Assembly: GCF_018343775.1 (NCBI RefSeq)
Contig: NZ_CP074349.1
Location: forward strand, 1,106,001-1,170,000
Direction of reading: 5' to 3'
Source of the DNA: Pseudomonas cichorii
Lineage (GTDB): Bacteria > Pseudomonadota > Gammaproteobacteria > Pseudomonadales > Pseudomonadaceae
Length of the DNA stretch: 64,000 nucleotides
Shown: positions 41,366 to 52,763 of the stretch, piece by piece
Layout: each line of letters begins with the position of its first letter
Numbering within the stretch: the first letter of the stretch is position 1
Program-made: the position numbers and the translations under genes
Notes under the pieces: generated by a model
Told to the model about the DNA's origin: nothing
Databases searched by the model: none
The model's input: only the letters and a program-made list of their open reading frames with translations

Positions 41366-43576
41366 ATGAAATCTCAGGGCTGGAAAATTGTTAAGAACGA
41401 GTGGGGCGATTATGTTGAGCTTCACTTGGATGTGCCTATGCCGATCAGCAGCAGGTACCCGACTTTACTCATCGATGGTTTGGAGTACGAAGCGATACTT
41501 TCGGAAGATCGTAAAGTGCTAAGAACGACTGTCCCTGTTTTTGAAGTTGAGCACGTGAAAGAGGTGACGAGTCCAGAGCTGTTTCTTCCGTGCAAAAATA
41601 AACATGATAAACCTTTTAAAAAAAGCAAAAGAAAGACTTCCGAATCGGCCAGGCTGGCTGCGCCTGATGCACTCTCCGTGGGGCCGTATGCTGTCATTCG
41701 CTATGATTATGATTACGGCGATGAAGCATTGGAGCTCCCGGACGGATGGTCAGGCATTGAGTTTCGAGCCGCGGTGTATATGCCTGATTCACAAGGTGTG
41801 TACCCGGTAGTTATTCTTTTGCATGGGAGGCACTCCACGTGTGAGTTTCCGAGTGAGTCCTATTGGCCTTGTAGAGGAGAGGCGCAGCCGATTCCCAGCT
41901 TTGAAGGGTATGGCGCCGCAGCAGAAGCACTTGCCAGTCATGGCTATGTCGTTGTCTCTTTATCTGCCAATGGCATCACTGCATACGAGTCGGTCGGTTT
42001 TAGGGAAAATGCAGACCGGGCGCGAGGGCATTTAATTCTGGCGCATCTCGATTTATTGAGTGAGGCAAATAAAGGGAACCGTCCGGAGCTTTCATTACTG
42101 GAAGGCAGGCTGGATCTGGATGCTATAGGTCTTATGGGGCATTCACGTGGCGGATCCGGTGTAGCGTGGGCTGTCTCCTTAAACAGGTTACTTGATAAAA
42201 ATCATGGTATACAGGCTGCTGTACTATTAGGCAGTACGACGTTTGACGATATTGCCATTCCCGGCACGCATACGGCTGCCATCCTGCCATTTCTGGACGG
42301 AGACGTAGCCTGGTTAGACGCGCAACGTAACTCCGATATCTCTCGCTTTGCATTTGAAGATGACGTGTTTCGAAGTTCTGTACTGCTGTTAGGGGCCAAT
42401 CATAACTACTTCAATACAGAATGGTCCCCCGGGAGCCGTTCTGGAGGAGATGATACTGAGGGGTTCTGGGGAGATATTGAAGTCAGTCGCCATCGACCTA
42501 TAGAGCAGCAGCGTCTCGGTGCATTCTATCTGGCTGGATTTTTTCGCTTGATCTTAGGGAGGGAACAGGAGTTTTTAGTCCTGTTTGACGGTTCTCCAAT
42601 CACCATCCCTATGCTTCCACGGGCGTCAGTACAAAGTACAGCTTATTTTCCGGCGTCAAGCCGTTATACCGTTCAAAGCTTTGAAAATATGCACTCTCAT
42701 GACACCTTGTTGATGCCTGGAGAATGGGATTGGACTGTAACTGAAGGTGTTGGAGAAGTTGTCGCGGCTCCCTTGCCGAAGTTTTGCGGGCTGCGGTCTA
42801 CGCATCATCGACGTCACGGTTTCCTAAATCTCAAGAGCCTGGGTTTTCAGTCGCCAGCCAAACTGGAACTGCATGTTCGTGACGTGGGAAGCCCTGTTGA
42901 TTTGTCGCTTTACACGCATTTGAGTTTTCATATCGATTACATGCAGGAAGAGAGCCCGGTAGAGTCCGTTGAGCTGCAGATTACTCTGGATGGCGCTACA
43001 GTGGATCTTACCCCAACGCTACAAGAGAGATGGCCGCTTCCTGAGATAATTAATGGGGTTGAAACGTTTCTTCAGCGTCAGATATCAGTGCCATTAGAGG
43101 CATTCTCTTTGGAGGGGCCTGTGAGCGCGTTGACTTTTACCTTGCCCAGTGGCGGAGACATCGGCTTGTCCGATATTGTCTTCGTGAAACCTTCACTTGG
43201 AAAAAACGAACCCTTGAGGTTGCCGTTTGTCAGCGCGATGGAAGATGTTTTTGTTGTCGCCACCGGCCAGGAACAAACGTTGGAAGTTGAGGCTTTTTTG
43301 TCAGAGGCGAGTTTGGTTCGGGTGCCGATGTGGATGAGTTTCAGAATAATACATAGAGTGCTTGGTGAGATGTCTTTTGAAGAACCTCTGGTATTTGAAC
43401 CCGGCGAGCAATCGAAAACGGCCAGGTTTACCATTCCGGCAGGTGGCTTCAGATCGTTCATTGGTGGGGAGGTTGAGGGGCGTCCTTGTTATATCGTGCC
43501 AGTCAAGCTTGAGGCTCTGGCGAATGCATTATTTGCTCGTCCGGCCATGCAGTTCCAGGTACTGCCGTTTCCCTGA
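41366..43576 (+). CDS. Orphan alpha/beta hydrolase, about 736 aa
   Basis: The ATG at 41366 (MKSQGWKIVKNEWGDYVELH) has AGGAG seven bases upstream; upstream in-frame codons would add 22 residues without a site. No signal peptide. Residues 1-100 are a hydrophilic, lysine-rich N-terminus. An alpha/beta hydrolase domain follows, with VVILLHGRHSTCEFP (148-162) and nucleophile elbow GLMGHSRGGSG (Ser260). The C-terminal third is beta-rich (ELHVRDVGSPVDLSLYTHLS) and looks like one or two sandwich domains. The gene is strikingly AT-rich (28% G+C in 41581-41640), unlike the neighbours, so recent transfer is likely. Substrate unknown; a depolymerase or polyesterase-like role is only a guess. Confidence 0.85.
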   Translation: MKSQGWKIVKNEWGDYVELHLDVPMPISSRYPTLLIDGLEYEAILSEDRKVLRTTVPVFEVEHVKEVTSPELFLPCKNKHDKPFKKSKRKTSESARLAAPDALSVGPYAVIRYDYDYGDEALELPDGWSGIEFRAAVYMPDSQGVYPVVILLHGRHSTCEFPSESYWPCRGEAQPIPSFEGYGAAAEALASHGYVVVSLSANGITAYESVGFRENADRARGHLILAHLDLLSEANKGNRPELSLLEGRLDLDAIGLMGHSRGGSGVAWAVSLNRLLDKNHGIQAAVLLGSTTFDDIAIPGTHTAAILPFLDGDVAWLDAQRNSDISRFAFEDDVFRSSVLLLGANHNYFNTEWSPGSRSGGDDTEGFWGDIEVSRHRPIEQQRLGAFYLAGFFRLILGREQEFLVLFDGSPITIPMLPRASVQSTAYFPASSRYTVQSFENMHSHDTLLMPGEWDWTVTEGVGEVVAAPLPKFCGLRSTHHRRHGFLNLKSLGFQSPAKLELHVRDVGSPVDLSLYTHLSFHIDYMQEESPVESVELQITLDGATVDLTPTLQERWPLPEIINGVETFLQRQISVPLEAFSLEGPVSALTFTLPSGGDIGLSDIVFVKPSLGKNEPLRLPFVSAMEDVFVVATGQEQTLEVEAFLSEASLVRVPMWMSFRIIHRVLGEMSFEEPLVFEPGEQSKTARFTIPAGGFRSFIGGEVEGRPCYIVPVKLEALANALFARPAMQFQVLPFP

Positions 43577-43667
43577 AATAATAGCCAATGGTTTCGCGCG
43601 AAGAGCCTTTATAAAAAGGCCGCATGAGAAACGATGCTTTCGTCTTGTTAACATCTGAATACAATCT

Positions 43668-43698
43668 CTGCAGGCGCTGCCTCCGGCAGCGCCTGCAG
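43668..43698. terminator. Strong hairpin between convergent genes (14-bp perfect stem)
   Basis: CTGCAGGCGCTGCC (43668-43681) pairs perfectly with GGCAGCGCCTGCAG (43685-43698) around a 3-base loop. It separates the hydrolase gene from the convergent glutaredoxin gene. Neither side has a real T run, so termination by it alone is uncertain. Confidence 0.55.
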
Positions 43699-43709
43699 GG
43701 AATCCTCAG

Positions 43710-44060
43710 TCACTTCAGCGCTGCCAATATTGCCTCTTCGCTGAAGCCTCTGATAATCGTGCCATTCACATCAATCAACGGGATCCCGCGTCCACCCAGG
43801 GCTTCATAGGCTTTGCGGCCCTCGTCTGACTTCTCGATGTCGTATTCGGTGAAGGCGATGCCCTTGCTGTCGAGAAAGCGCCGTGTCTGCTTGCAGTAGC
43901 CGCACCACTCGGTCGCATACATCACGACCCTGGCCTGGCTGTAGCTCTGCGCAACGCTGGCAGGTTGCGGGCTGAACAGGTTCTCGATCTTGCCCCAGTT
44001 CTGATAGACCACAACCACCAGCATGATCAGCGCGAACTTCTTGAGGGTACGCAGCAGCAT
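43710..44060 (-). CDS. Membrane-anchored glutaredoxin-like protein
   Basis: 116 aa. An N-terminal transmembrane helix (about residues 8-20, FALIMLVVVVYQ) is followed by a thioredoxin-fold domain with the redox motif CGYC (in YATEWCGYCKQTRRFLDSKG) and the cis-proline segment GRGIPLIDVNG. It probably acts on the periplasmic side or at the membrane as a thiol-disulfide or glutathione-linked reductase. It starts 5 bp after ndpA ends, indicating co-transcription. Confidence 0.88.
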   Translation of the reverse strand: MLLRTLKKFALIMLVVVVYQNWGKIENLFSPQPASVAQSYSQARVVMYATEWCGYCKQTRRFLDSKGIAFTEYDIEKSDEGRKAYEALGGRGIPLIDVNGTIIRGFSEEAILAALK

Positions 44061-44065
44061 GACGA

Positions 44066-45067
44066 TCAGCGCCGTTTCAGCTGGTCGGTGAGCTGGGTTG
44101 GCAGGCCCTTGATGATCAGGGTGCCGGCTTGCTCGTCATATTCGATCTTGTCGCCCAGCAGGTGTGCCTCGAAGCTGATCGAAAGGCCTTCTGCACGGCC
44201 TGTGAAGCGCCGGAACTGGTTCAGGGTGCGTTTGTCCGCCGGGATTTCCGGAGACAGGCCGTAGTCCTTGTTGCGGATGTGATCGTAGAACGCGCGCGGG
44301 CGGTCCTCATCGATCAGTTCGGACAGCTCTTCCAGGCCCATGGGCTCGCCCATTTTGCTCTGGCTGCTGGCGTAATCCACCAGGGTCTTGGTTTTCTCGC
44401 GAGCGGACTCTTCCGGCAGGTCTTCGCTTTCCACGAAGTCACTGAACGCCTTGAGCAGGGTGCGGGTTTCGCCGGGGCCGTCCACGCCTTCCTGGCAGCC
44501 GATGAAGTCGCGGAAGTACTCCGAGACTTTCTTGCCGTTCTTGCCCTTGATGAAGGAGATGTACTGCTTGGATTGCTTGTTGTTCTGCCATTCCGAAATG
44601 TTGATCCGGGCAGCCAGATGCAGCTGGCCCAGATCCAGGTGGCGGGACGGGGTCACGTCCAGTTCGTCATTCACCGCCACGCCTTCGCTGTGGTGCAGCA
44701 GGGCGATGGCCAGGTAGTCGGTCATGCCTTGCTGGTAATGGGCGAACAGCACATGGCCGCCCACTGACAGGTTGGACTCTTCCATCAGCTTCTGCAGGTG
44801 CTCCACCGAGACGCGAGAGAACGCCGTGAAGTCGTTTGCGCCGTCCAGATACTCTTTCAGCCAGCCGCTGAACGGGTGCGCACCGGATTCGGCGTGGAAC
44901 AACCCCCAGGCCTTGCCCTGTTTGGCGTTATAGCTCTCGTTGAGGTCCGCGAGCATGTTCTCGATGGCCTGGGACTCGGCGAGTTCGGTATCGCGAGCAT
45001 GGAGAACAGCGGGCGTACCATCGGGTTTCTTGTCGATCAGGTGGACGATGCAATGACGGATCGGCAT
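44066..45067 (-). CDS. ndpA: NdpA/YejK-family nucleoid-associated protein
   Basis: 333 aa, the family length, matching the 37-kDa nucleoid-associated protein family. The start is [20 protein letters not shown]. Other family segments are [20 protein letters not shown] (about 104-123) and [21 protein letters not shown]. It likely binds double-stranded DNA in the nucleoid. It is divergent from hupN, another nucleoid protein, across a 390-bp region, and precedes the glutaredoxin gene in the same operon. Confidence 0.93.
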   Translation of the reverse strand: MPIRHCIVHLIDKKPDGTPAVLHARDTELAESQAIENMLADLNESYNAKQGKAWGLFHAESGAHPFSGWLKEYLDGANDFTAFSRVSVEHLQKLMEESNLSVGGHVLFAHYQQGMTDYLAIALLHHSEGVAVNDELDVTPSRHLDLGQLHLAARINISEWQNNKQSKQYISFIKGKNGKKVSEYFRDFIGCQEGVDGPGETRTLLKAFSDFVESEDLPEESAREKTKTLVDYASSQSKMGEPMGLEELSELIDEDRPRAFYDHIRNKDYGLSPEIPADKRTLNQFRRFTGRAEGLSISFEAHLLGDKIEYDEQAGTLIIKGLPTQLTDQLKRR

Positions 45068-45457
45068 GGATATCTCGGCTGGTAATGATGAAGAGCGGAC
45101 AGCTCGTGCAAGGCCGTCAGTGTAACGCAGGCCTGCGAAAAATGGCCTTGCAGAGCCCGGTTTTCCACTCGGCAGGATGTTTTATGATCAATTTTTGAGC
45201 GATTACCGCTTAAACCTGACCAAAAGGATAGGTAAGGGCGGATATTTGCCCGGCTCTGTGCTAGTTTTGCCCGGTCTTGCGCACTCAAGCGCGCCAAGCA
45301 TGCAGATCGTCTACGTGTGGGCCGAACCAAATCCCGGTTTAAGTATCTACATTTCGCGATTTATCGTGGCTGCCAGCGGAGTCTGGTTCATTGCCCGGCC
45401 TTTGGCCGACGTTACGTTCTGCAATCCAAATGAATTTGATAGGGAAGGAACACCACC
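45068..45457. other. Divergent promoter region between ndpA and hupN
   Basis: 390 bp with an AT-rich centre (45176-45240). Both nucleoid-protein genes must be read from here. The hupN ribosome-binding site is AAGGAA (about 45445). No gene is convincing in this stretch; a 101-codon frame (45177-45482) ends beyond the hupN start and has no family features. Confidence 0.5.
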
Positions 45458-45739
45458 ATGGCTCTTACCAAAGACCAATTGATCGCCGATATCGCTGAAG
45501 CTATCGACGCGCCAAAAACCACCGCGCGTAATGCTCTTGAGCAGTTGGGCCAAATCGTTGCCGACCAACTGGAAAACGGCGTTGAAATCACCTTGCCAGG
45601 TATCGGCAAGCTGAAAGTTGCTGAGCGTCCAGCTCGCACCGGCCGCAACCCTTCGACTGGCGCTGCCATCGAAATCGCTGCCAAGAAAGTCATCAAGTTC
45701 GTACCGGCCAAAGTGCTGAACGACTCGATCAACAAGTAA
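45458..45739 (+). CDS. hupN: HU-family DNA-binding protein (HupN-like)
   Basis: Small histone-like DNA-bending protein. It has 93 aa. HU signature: the N-terminal helices MALTKDQLIADIAEAIDAPK, LPGIGKLKVAERPARTGRNP (about 47-66, including the GxFxxxxRxARxGRNPxTG-type arm) and VIKFVPAKVL. In Pseudomonas putida the HupN paralogue lies next to ndpA and near valS, as here. A strong terminator follows directly. Confidence 0.93.
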   Translation: MALTKDQLIADIAEAIDAPKTTARNALEQLGQIVADQLENGVEITLPGIGKLKVAERPARTGRNPSTGAAIEIAAKKVIKFVPAKVLNDSINK

Positions 45740-45755
45740 GCTCACGCTTGCTGTG

Positions 45756-45794
45756 AAAAAGCCGTGCACCGGTTAACCGGGCACGGCTTTTTTT
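45756..45794 (+). terminator. Rho-independent terminator of hupN
   Basis: Stem AAAAAGCCGTGC / GCACGGCTTTTTT (45756-45767 with 45781 onward) around the self-complementary loop CCGGTTAACCGG, with a run of seven T, starting 17 bp past the stop. Confidence 0.9.
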
Positions 45795-45799
45795 GGTCC

Positions 45800-45902
45800 T
45801 GTAAGAGCGCGCTTGCCCGCGACCGAGTGCGAAGCGCTCGCAAAATTTACGACTGCTACGCAGCCGGTCGTCGGAGTGCCGCCCAGGGCAAGCGCTCTTA
45901 CA
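45800..45902. repeat. REP pair (BIME-like) downstream of rlmF
   Basis: Left arm TGTAAGAGCGCGCTTGCCCG (from 45800) and right arm GGGCAAGCGCTCTTACA (to 45902) are inverted copies about 60 bp apart. The interior also pairs in part (GCGACCG...). The right arm overlaps the last codons of rlmF (stop 45898). It is the same family as 46902-46989. Confidence 0.8.
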
Positions 45903-46866
45903 TGAAGGTCCAGGCCACGAAGCGGCTTTGCTTCTGGCCCTGGCCCATTTCAACGATCCGGCTCTTCAGCACGCCGGCTCGTGTCAGCGCAGCCTGAATG
46001 GCAGGCAGGTTCGAGGCCTTGGACACCAGGGTGCTGAACCAGCGCACTTGTGTCGGTATCTGGGCGCTTTCGTGGATCAGTTGGGTCACGAAGCCGATCT
46101 CGCCACCTTCACACCACAGTTCCTGGGATTGCCCGCCGAAATTGAGCACCGGCAGCTTGCGCTTGGGGTCAGCCTTGCCCAGTGCGCGCCATTTACGCTG
46201 GCTGCCGCGCTGCGCTTCTTCCAGTGAGGAGTGGAAGGGCGGGTTGCACAGGCTCACCTCGAAGCGTTCGCTGCTGTCGAGCAGGCCCAGCAGGATGTGC
46301 TTGCGATTGGTCTGCTGACGCACGCTGATGGCCTTGCTCAAGCCATTGGCCTTGATGATGGTCGTGGCGGCGGCGATGGCGGTGCTGTCGATATCCGAGC
46401 CCACGAAGTGCCAGCCGTAGTCACTATGACCCAGCAAGGGGTAGATGCAGTTGGCACCGGTGCCGATGTCCAGCGCCTTGATCGACGCGCCGCGTGGAAT
46501 CTCGCCATTGTTCTCGCTGGCCAGCAGGTCGGCGAGAAAATGCAGGTAATCGGCACGCCCCGGAATTGGCGGGCACAGGTAGTCAGCCGGAATATCCCAA
46601 TGGGCGATGCCATACAGCGCCTTGAGCAACGCCCGGTTGAAGACCCGCACGGCCACAGGGTTGGCGAAGTCGATGCTTTCCTTCCCATAGGGGTTGAGGA
46701 TCACGAACTCGGCCAGTTCCGGGCTGCTTTTGATCAGCTTGGGAAAGTCGTAGCGACCCTGATGGCGGTTGCGCGAGTGCAGCGTGGCCTTCTCGCGAGG
46801 CTCTGTTGGCTTGGCAGGACGCTGGGGCTTTTTGCGGGGAGGTTTGGGTTTGTCTGGCGTGGTCAT
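45898..46866 (-). CDS. rlmF: RlmF, 23S rRNA (adenine-1618-N6) methyltransferase
   Basis: 322 aa from the ATG at 46866 ([20 protein letters not shown]); a longer open frame upstream is only a REP element. Features: a basic N-terminal tail, the SAM-binding motif [16 protein letters not shown] (about 126-141) and the catalytic NPPF motif in [18 protein letters not shown]. It modifies A1618 of 23S rRNA. No clear Shine-Dalgarno precedes the start. The gene is bracketed by REP pairs of one family on both sides, and the downstream one overlaps its stop codon. Confidence 0.93.
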   Translation of the reverse strand: MTTPDKPKPPRKKPQRPAKPTEPREKATLHSRNRHQGRYDFPKLIKSSPELAEFVILNPYGKESIDFANPVAVRVFNRALLKALYGIAHWDIPADYLCPPIPGRADYLHFLADLLASENNGEIPRGASIKALDIGTGANCIYPLLGHSDYGWHFVGSDIDSTAIAAATTIIKANGLSKAISVRQQTNRKHILLGLLDSSERFEVSLCNPPFHSSLEEAQRGSQRKWRALGKADPKRKLPVLNFGGQSQELWCEGGEIGFVTQLIHESAQIPTQVRWFSTLVSKASNLPAIQAALTRAGVLKSRIVEMGQGQKQSRFVAWTFM

Positions 46867-46901
46867 GGGGAGTCGTTCTGAAGATGCGAATGCTGCGCCC
46901 C

Positions 46902-46989
46902 GTAGGAGCGCGCTTGCCCGCGACCTCGTACTCACAACGGATATTGATTCCGACTGAAGGTACGCTGTCGCGGGCAAGCGCGCTCCTAC
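46902..46989. repeat. REP pair with 23-bp perfect inverted arms
   Basis: Arms 46902-46924 and 46967-46989 (GTAGGAGCGCGCTTGCCCGC... and its exact complement) are separated by 42 bp. It lies between valS and rlmF. It is a doublet of the common pseudomonad GCGCGCTTGCCCGCGA repeat, probably mobilised by a REP-associated transposase encoded elsewhere. Confidence 0.9.
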
Positions 46990-47001
46990 CAGCACATAGG
47001 G

Positions 47002-49848
47002 CTACAAACTGGCGATACGTGCGTGTTGCTCGGCCAGCTTGCTCAGGGCCTGTTCGGCTTCTGTCAGCTTGGCGCGTTCCTTGGCGATGACTTCAGGCGG
47101 TGCCTTGTCGACGAACGCCGCGTTGGACAGCTTGCCGCCCACGCGCTGGACTTCGCCTTGCAGGCGCTGGATTTCTTTGTCCAGACGCGCCAGTTCGGCA
47201 CCCTTGTCGATCAGGCCGGCCATTGGCACCAGCACTTCCATTTCGCCCACCAGGCCGGTCGCGGACAGCGGTGCTTCTGCACCTTCAGCCAGTACGGTGA
47301 TGGATTCGAGCTTGGCCAGTTTCTTGAGCAGGTAGTCGTTCTCGCTCAGGCGACGCTGGTCTTCGGCGTTGACGTTCTTGAGGAACAGTTGCAGCGGCTT
47401 GCCCGGACCGATGTTCATTTCACCACGGATGTTACGCACCGCCAGCATCAGGCCCTTGAGCCATTCGATGTCGCCTTCGGCAGCCGCATCGATGCGTGCT
47501 TCATTGGCCACCGGCCAGGCTTGCAGCATGATGGTCTTGCCGTCGATGCCGGCCAGCGGCGCGAGGCGCTGCCAGATTTCTTCGGTGATGAACGGCATGA
47601 ACGGATGCGCCAGACGCAATGCGACTTCCAGTACGCGAACCAGTGTGCGACGGGTGCCGCGCTGACGTTCGATCGGTGCGTTTTCGTCCCAGAGCACAGG
47701 CTTGGACAGCTCCAGATACCAGTCGCAATACTGGTTCCAGATGAACTCGTACAAGGCTTGTGCCGCGAGGTCGAAGCGGAACTGATCCAGTTGGCGGGTC
47801 ACTTCAGCTTCAGTGCGTTGCAGTTGCGAGATGATCCAGCGGTCAGCCAGGGACAGTTCGACTTCTTCGCCGTTCTGGCCGCAGTCTTCGCCCTTGTCCA
47901 GCACGTAGCGCGCCGCGTTCCAGATCTTGTTGCAGAAGTTGCGATAGCCTTCCACGCGGCCCATGTCGAACTTGATGTCGCGACCGGTGGACGCCAGCGA
48001 GCAGAAGGTGAAGCGCAGCGCATCGGTGCCGTAGCTGGCGATGCCGTCGGCGAATTCCTGACGGGTCTGCTTTTCGATCTTCCTGGCCAGTTGTGGCTGC
48101 ATCAGGCCGCTGGTGCGCTTCTGTACCAGGGTTTCCAGGTCGATACCGTCGACGATATCCAGCGGGTCCAGGACGTTGCCCTTGGACTTGGACATCTTCT
48201 GGCCCTGGCCATCGCGCACCAGACCATGCACATAAACCGTCTTGAACGGTACTTGCGGCGTGCCATCCTCGTTTTTCACCAGATGCATGGTGAGCATGAT
48301 CATCCGGGCGACCCAGAAGAAAATGATGTCGAAACCGGTGACCAGCACGTCAGTGGAGTGGAAGGTTTCCAGTGCCTTGGTCTTTTCCGGCCAGCCGAGG
48401 GTGGAGAAGGTCCACAGGCCCGAACTGAACCAGGTGTCGAGTACGTCGTTGTCCTGTTGCAGCGCAACGTTCGGCCCCAGGTTGTGCTTGGCGCGCACTT
48501 CGGCTTCGTCGCGACCGACGTAGACCTTGCCGGACTCGTCGTACCAGGCCGGAATGCGGTGGCCCCACCAGAGCTGACGGCTGATGCACCAGTCCTGGAT
48601 GTCGCGCATCCACGAGAAGTACATGTTTTCGTACTGCTTGGGCACGAAGGCGATGCGGCCGTCTTCCACTGCGGCAATGGCAGGTTCGGCCAATGGTTTG
48701 GTGGAAACGTACCACTGGTCGGTCAGCCACGGCTCGATGATGGTGCCGGAGCGGTCGCCTTTCGGGACTTTCAGGGCGTGGTCATCGACGCTGACCAGCA
48801 GGCCGGCGGCATCGAATGCGGCGACGATCTGCTTGCGCGCCTCGAAACGGTCCAGGCCGGCGTATTCGGCAGGCAGGCGGCCGTCGATGGACTCGTTAAG
48901 CGTGCCGTCGAGGTTGAACACCTGAGCGGCAGGCAGCACCGAAGCGTTCTTGTCGAAGATGTTCAGCAGCGGCAGGTTGTGGCGCTTGCCGACTTCATAG
49001 TCGTTGAAATCGTGGGCCGGGGTGATTTTCACGCAGCCGGTGCCGAATTCAGGGTCGCAGTAATCGTCTGCAATGATCGGGATGCGACGGCCAACCAGTG
49101 GCAGCTCGACGAACTTGCCGATCAGCGCCTTGTAGCGTTCGTCTTCAGGGTTCACCGCAACGGCCGCGTCACCGAGCATGGTTTCAGGGCGCGTGGTGGC
49201 AACGATCAGGTAATCCAGGCCTTCAGCGGTTTTCGCGCCGTCGGCCAGCGGGTAGCGCAGGTTCCACAGGTGACCTTTCTCGTCGTGGTTTTCCACTTCC
49301 AGATCGGAAATCGCGGTGTGCAGCTTGGTGTCCCAGTTGACCAGACGCTTGCCACGGTAGATCAGGCCGTCTTCATGCAAACGAACGAAGGCTTCCTGTA
49401 CGGCGGCGGACATGCCGTCGTCCATGGTGAAGCGCTCGCGGCTCCAGTCCACGGACGAGCCCAGGCGACGGATCTGACGGCTGATGTTGCCACCGGACTC
49501 ATCCTTCCATTCCCAGATTTTTTCCAGAAACTTCTCGCGGCCCAGGTCGTGACGACTCTGGCCCTGAGCTTCGATACGGCGCTCGACCAGCATCTGCGTG
49601 GCGATACCCGCATGGTCGGTGCCCGGTTGCCACAGGGTATTGCGGCCCTGCATGCGACGAAAACGGATCAGGGCATCCATTATCGCGTTGTTGAAACCAT
49701 GACCCATGTGCAGGCTGCCGGTCACGTTCGGCGGCGGGATCATGATGGTGTAGGAGTCCCCTGCGCCCTGGGGAGCGAAATAGTTTTCGGACTCCCAGGT
49801 CTGGTACCAGGAAGTTTCGATGGCGTGCGGCTGGTAAGTCTTGTCCAT
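47002..49848 (-). CDS. valS: ValS, valyl-tRNA synthetase
   Basis: 948 aa from the ATG at 49848 ([20 protein letters not shown]). The longer frame upstream runs through a repeat element and is not coding. Class I signatures: HMGH in [15 protein letters not shown] (residues 38-52) and KMSKS near residue 550. The CP1 editing insertion, the anticodon-binding domain, and a C-terminal coiled coil ([20 protein letters not shown]) are all present. It is convergent with nothing; rlmF follows across a REP pair on the same strand. Confidence 0.98.
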   Translation of the reverse strand: MDKTYQPHAIETSWYQTWESENYFAPQGAGDSYTIMIPPPNVTGSLHMGHGFNNAIMDALIRFRRMQGRNTLWQPGTDHAGIATQMLVERRIEAQGQSRHDLGREKFLEKIWEWKDESGGNISRQIRRLGSSVDWSRERFTMDDGMSAAVQEAFVRLHEDGLIYRGKRLVNWDTKLHTAISDLEVENHDEKGHLWNLRYPLADGAKTAEGLDYLIVATTRPETMLGDAAVAVNPEDERYKALIGKFVELPLVGRRIPIIADDYCDPEFGTGCVKITPAHDFNDYEVGKRHNLPLLNIFDKNASVLPAAQVFNLDGTLNESIDGRLPAEYAGLDRFEARKQIVAAFDAAGLLVSVDDHALKVPKGDRSGTIIEPWLTDQWYVSTKPLAEPAIAAVEDGRIAFVPKQYENMYFSWMRDIQDWCISRQLWWGHRIPAWYDESGKVYVGRDEAEVRAKHNLGPNVALQQDNDVLDTWFSSGLWTFSTLGWPEKTKALETFHSTDVLVTGFDIIFFWVARMIMLTMHLVKNEDGTPQVPFKTVYVHGLVRDGQGQKMSKSKGNVLDPLDIVDGIDLETLVQKRTSGLMQPQLARKIEKQTRQEFADGIASYGTDALRFTFCSLASTGRDIKFDMGRVEGYRNFCNKIWNAARYVLDKGEDCGQNGEEVELSLADRWIISQLQRTEAEVTRQLDQFRFDLAAQALYEFIWNQYCDWYLELSKPVLWDENAPIERQRGTRRTLVRVLEVALRLAHPFMPFITEEIWQRLAPLAGIDGKTIMLQAWPVANEARIDAAAEGDIEWLKGLMLAVRNIRGEMNIGPGKPLQLFLKNVNAEDQRRLSENDYLLKKLAKLESITVLAEGAEAPLSATGLVGEMEVLVPMAGLIDKGAELARLDKEIQRLQGEVQRVGGKLSNAAFVDKAPPEVIAKERAKLTEAEQALSKLAEQHARIASL

Positions 49849-49906
49849 GCGCGGCGGGACCCTGTGGCATTGATTCAGAAAAGCCGACAAGTATAGACGC
49901 AGGGGA

Positions 49907-50021
49907 AGCTGCAAGCGACAAGCTTTGAGCGGCAAGTTGAAAGCTACAAGCCTCAAGCGTTTGATCCAGCTTGCCGTTTGAAGCTTGAAACTCCTGCTCT
50001 TAGAGCTTGCCGCTTGTCGCT
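49907..50021. repeat. Heptad-phased inverted repeat, copy 4
   Basis: Left units AGCTGCA, AGCGACA, AGCTTTG, AGCGGCA, AGTTGAA, AGCTACA, AGCCTCA, AGCGTTT (49907-49962). Right units TGCCGTT, TGAAGCT, TGAAACT (49972-49992), then TAGAGCT, TGCCGCT, TGTCGCT (50001-50021). It fills the gap between valS and the next gene and reaches into that gene's last codons. Confidence 0.75.
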
Positions 50022-50452
50022 GTTGCGTTTGCGACAAGCCTCTCCAGCCTCGCCTCAAGCCGGCGCTTTATCTCCGTCTCGATATGCGGGGCAAAGTCGT
50101 CGATCACGTCTTGCATGATCAGTTGCGCCGCGGCCCGCAGTTCTCTGTCCAGATGCAGCAGGGCATCGGGGTTCGGGCTGGATTGCGGTTCCGGTTCGGG
50201 AGCGGGCTGGGGGGCTGTTGCTTGCACGGGGGAGTCAGGCAGCAGCGTCGGAATGTCCGGATTGTCGTAATCCGCTTCCTGTGTTCTGTCGGGTTTGTTG
50301 CCGACGACGTCGAACAGCAACGGGATCTGGACTTCGCGGTGGATCGTGTCCGTCAGCAGGGGCGGTTGCAGGTTGTCATCGCCGAGCAGTTGGCGGATCG
50401 ATTCGAGGTCGTCCAGCAGAAGCGCAGGTTCAGCTTTTTTTGAAGTATCCAT
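50000..50452 (-). CDS. Conserved hypothetical protein upstream of valS
   Basis: 150 aa from the ATG at 50452 ([20 protein letters not shown]); the frame is open further upstream only through holC. I do not recognise a named family. The N-terminal 70 residues are acidic ([13 protein letters not shown]) and mention-worthy hydrophobic patches alternate with charge. A proline/glutamine linker follows (about 85-105), then a helical C-terminus ([20 protein letters not shown]) with a basic helix. It lies 7 bp after holC, so it is probably co-transcribed and might assist the chi subunit or valS expression. Its last codons and stop lie within a heptad-phased repeat. Confidence 0.8.
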   Translation of the reverse strand: MDTSKKAEPALLLDDLESIRQLLGDDNLQPPLLTDTIHREVQIPLLFDVVGNKPDRTQEADYDNPDIPTLLPDSPVQATAPQPAPEPEPQSSPNPDALLHLDRELRAAAQLIMQDVIDDFAPHIETEIKRRLEARLERLVANATATSGKL

Positions 50453-50459
50453 CGTGTAC

Positions 50460-50888
50460 TCAAAGACGCTGTAGTCGGTGATCTTGCGGAGGATAACCCT
50501 GTTCGCGGTACGAGCGGAAACTCTCTCGTGCCGCCAGACGTATTGCCGGTTCTTCCACGACGACTTCCGCCACCCGGGCGAAACGCTTGAAGAAGGTCGG
50601 GATGCGCAGGTCAAGATTGACCAGCAGGTCCTGATGTTGCCCGGGATCGTCCCCAAGGCCCAGTACAACCGGAGCCTCGTGATCGCTTTCGGCTTCGCCA
50701 TGGGGCAGGAAAACTTCGCCTTTGAATCGCCACAGCCGGGCGTCGAGGTCTTCGCGCTGGGCGGCGTCGCTGCAATGCAGGTAGACCTTGTGACCCAGGC
50801 GCCAGGCTTTTTCCGTCAGCTTGCAGGCGAAATCCAGGCGTGCTGCAGGGGCGGCGCTGGGGAGAATATAAAAGTCGACTTGAGTCAT
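50460..50888 (-). CDS. holC: HolC, DNA polymerase III chi subunit
   Basis: 142 aa. The chi subunit of the clamp-loader complex contacts SSB and links it to the polymerase. Family features: MTQVDFYILPSAAPAARLDF (1-20), KVYLHCSDAAQREDLDARLW (about 34-53) and HGEAESDHEAPVVLG. It is located between pepA and valS, the order known in many gammaproteobacteria. It is followed after 7 bp by the hypothetical gene above. Confidence 0.94.
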   Translation of the reverse strand: MTQVDFYILPSAAPAARLDFACKLTEKAWRLGHKVYLHCSDAAQREDLDARLWRFKGEVFLPHGEAESDHEAPVVLGLGDDPGQHQDLLVNLDLRIPTFFKRFARVAEVVVEEPAIRLAARESFRSYREQGYPPQDHRLQRL

Positions 50889-50945
50889 GTCTGTTCCAGA
50901 GCAGGCGGCGTATCGACCGACAAGGCCGATACGCCGCCAGGCATC

Positions 50946-52763
<1,818 letters not shown>

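Noticed and set aside
45177..45482. 101-codon frame upstream of hupN
   Set aside because: It runs past the hupN start in another frame and shows no family feature.
46867..46995. N-terminal extension of rlmF by 43 codons
   Set aside because: The extension lies in a REP pair, whereas the ATG at 46866 starts the basic tail expected for RlmF.
47023..49896. 957-codon open frame on the plus strand, antisense to valS
   Set aside because: valS on the minus strand has all class I signatures; the plus-strand frame has no recognisable motif.
49849..50058. N-terminal extension of valS by 70 codons
   Set aside because: It reads through heptad-repeat copy 4; [11 protein letters not shown] at 49848 is the normal ValS start.
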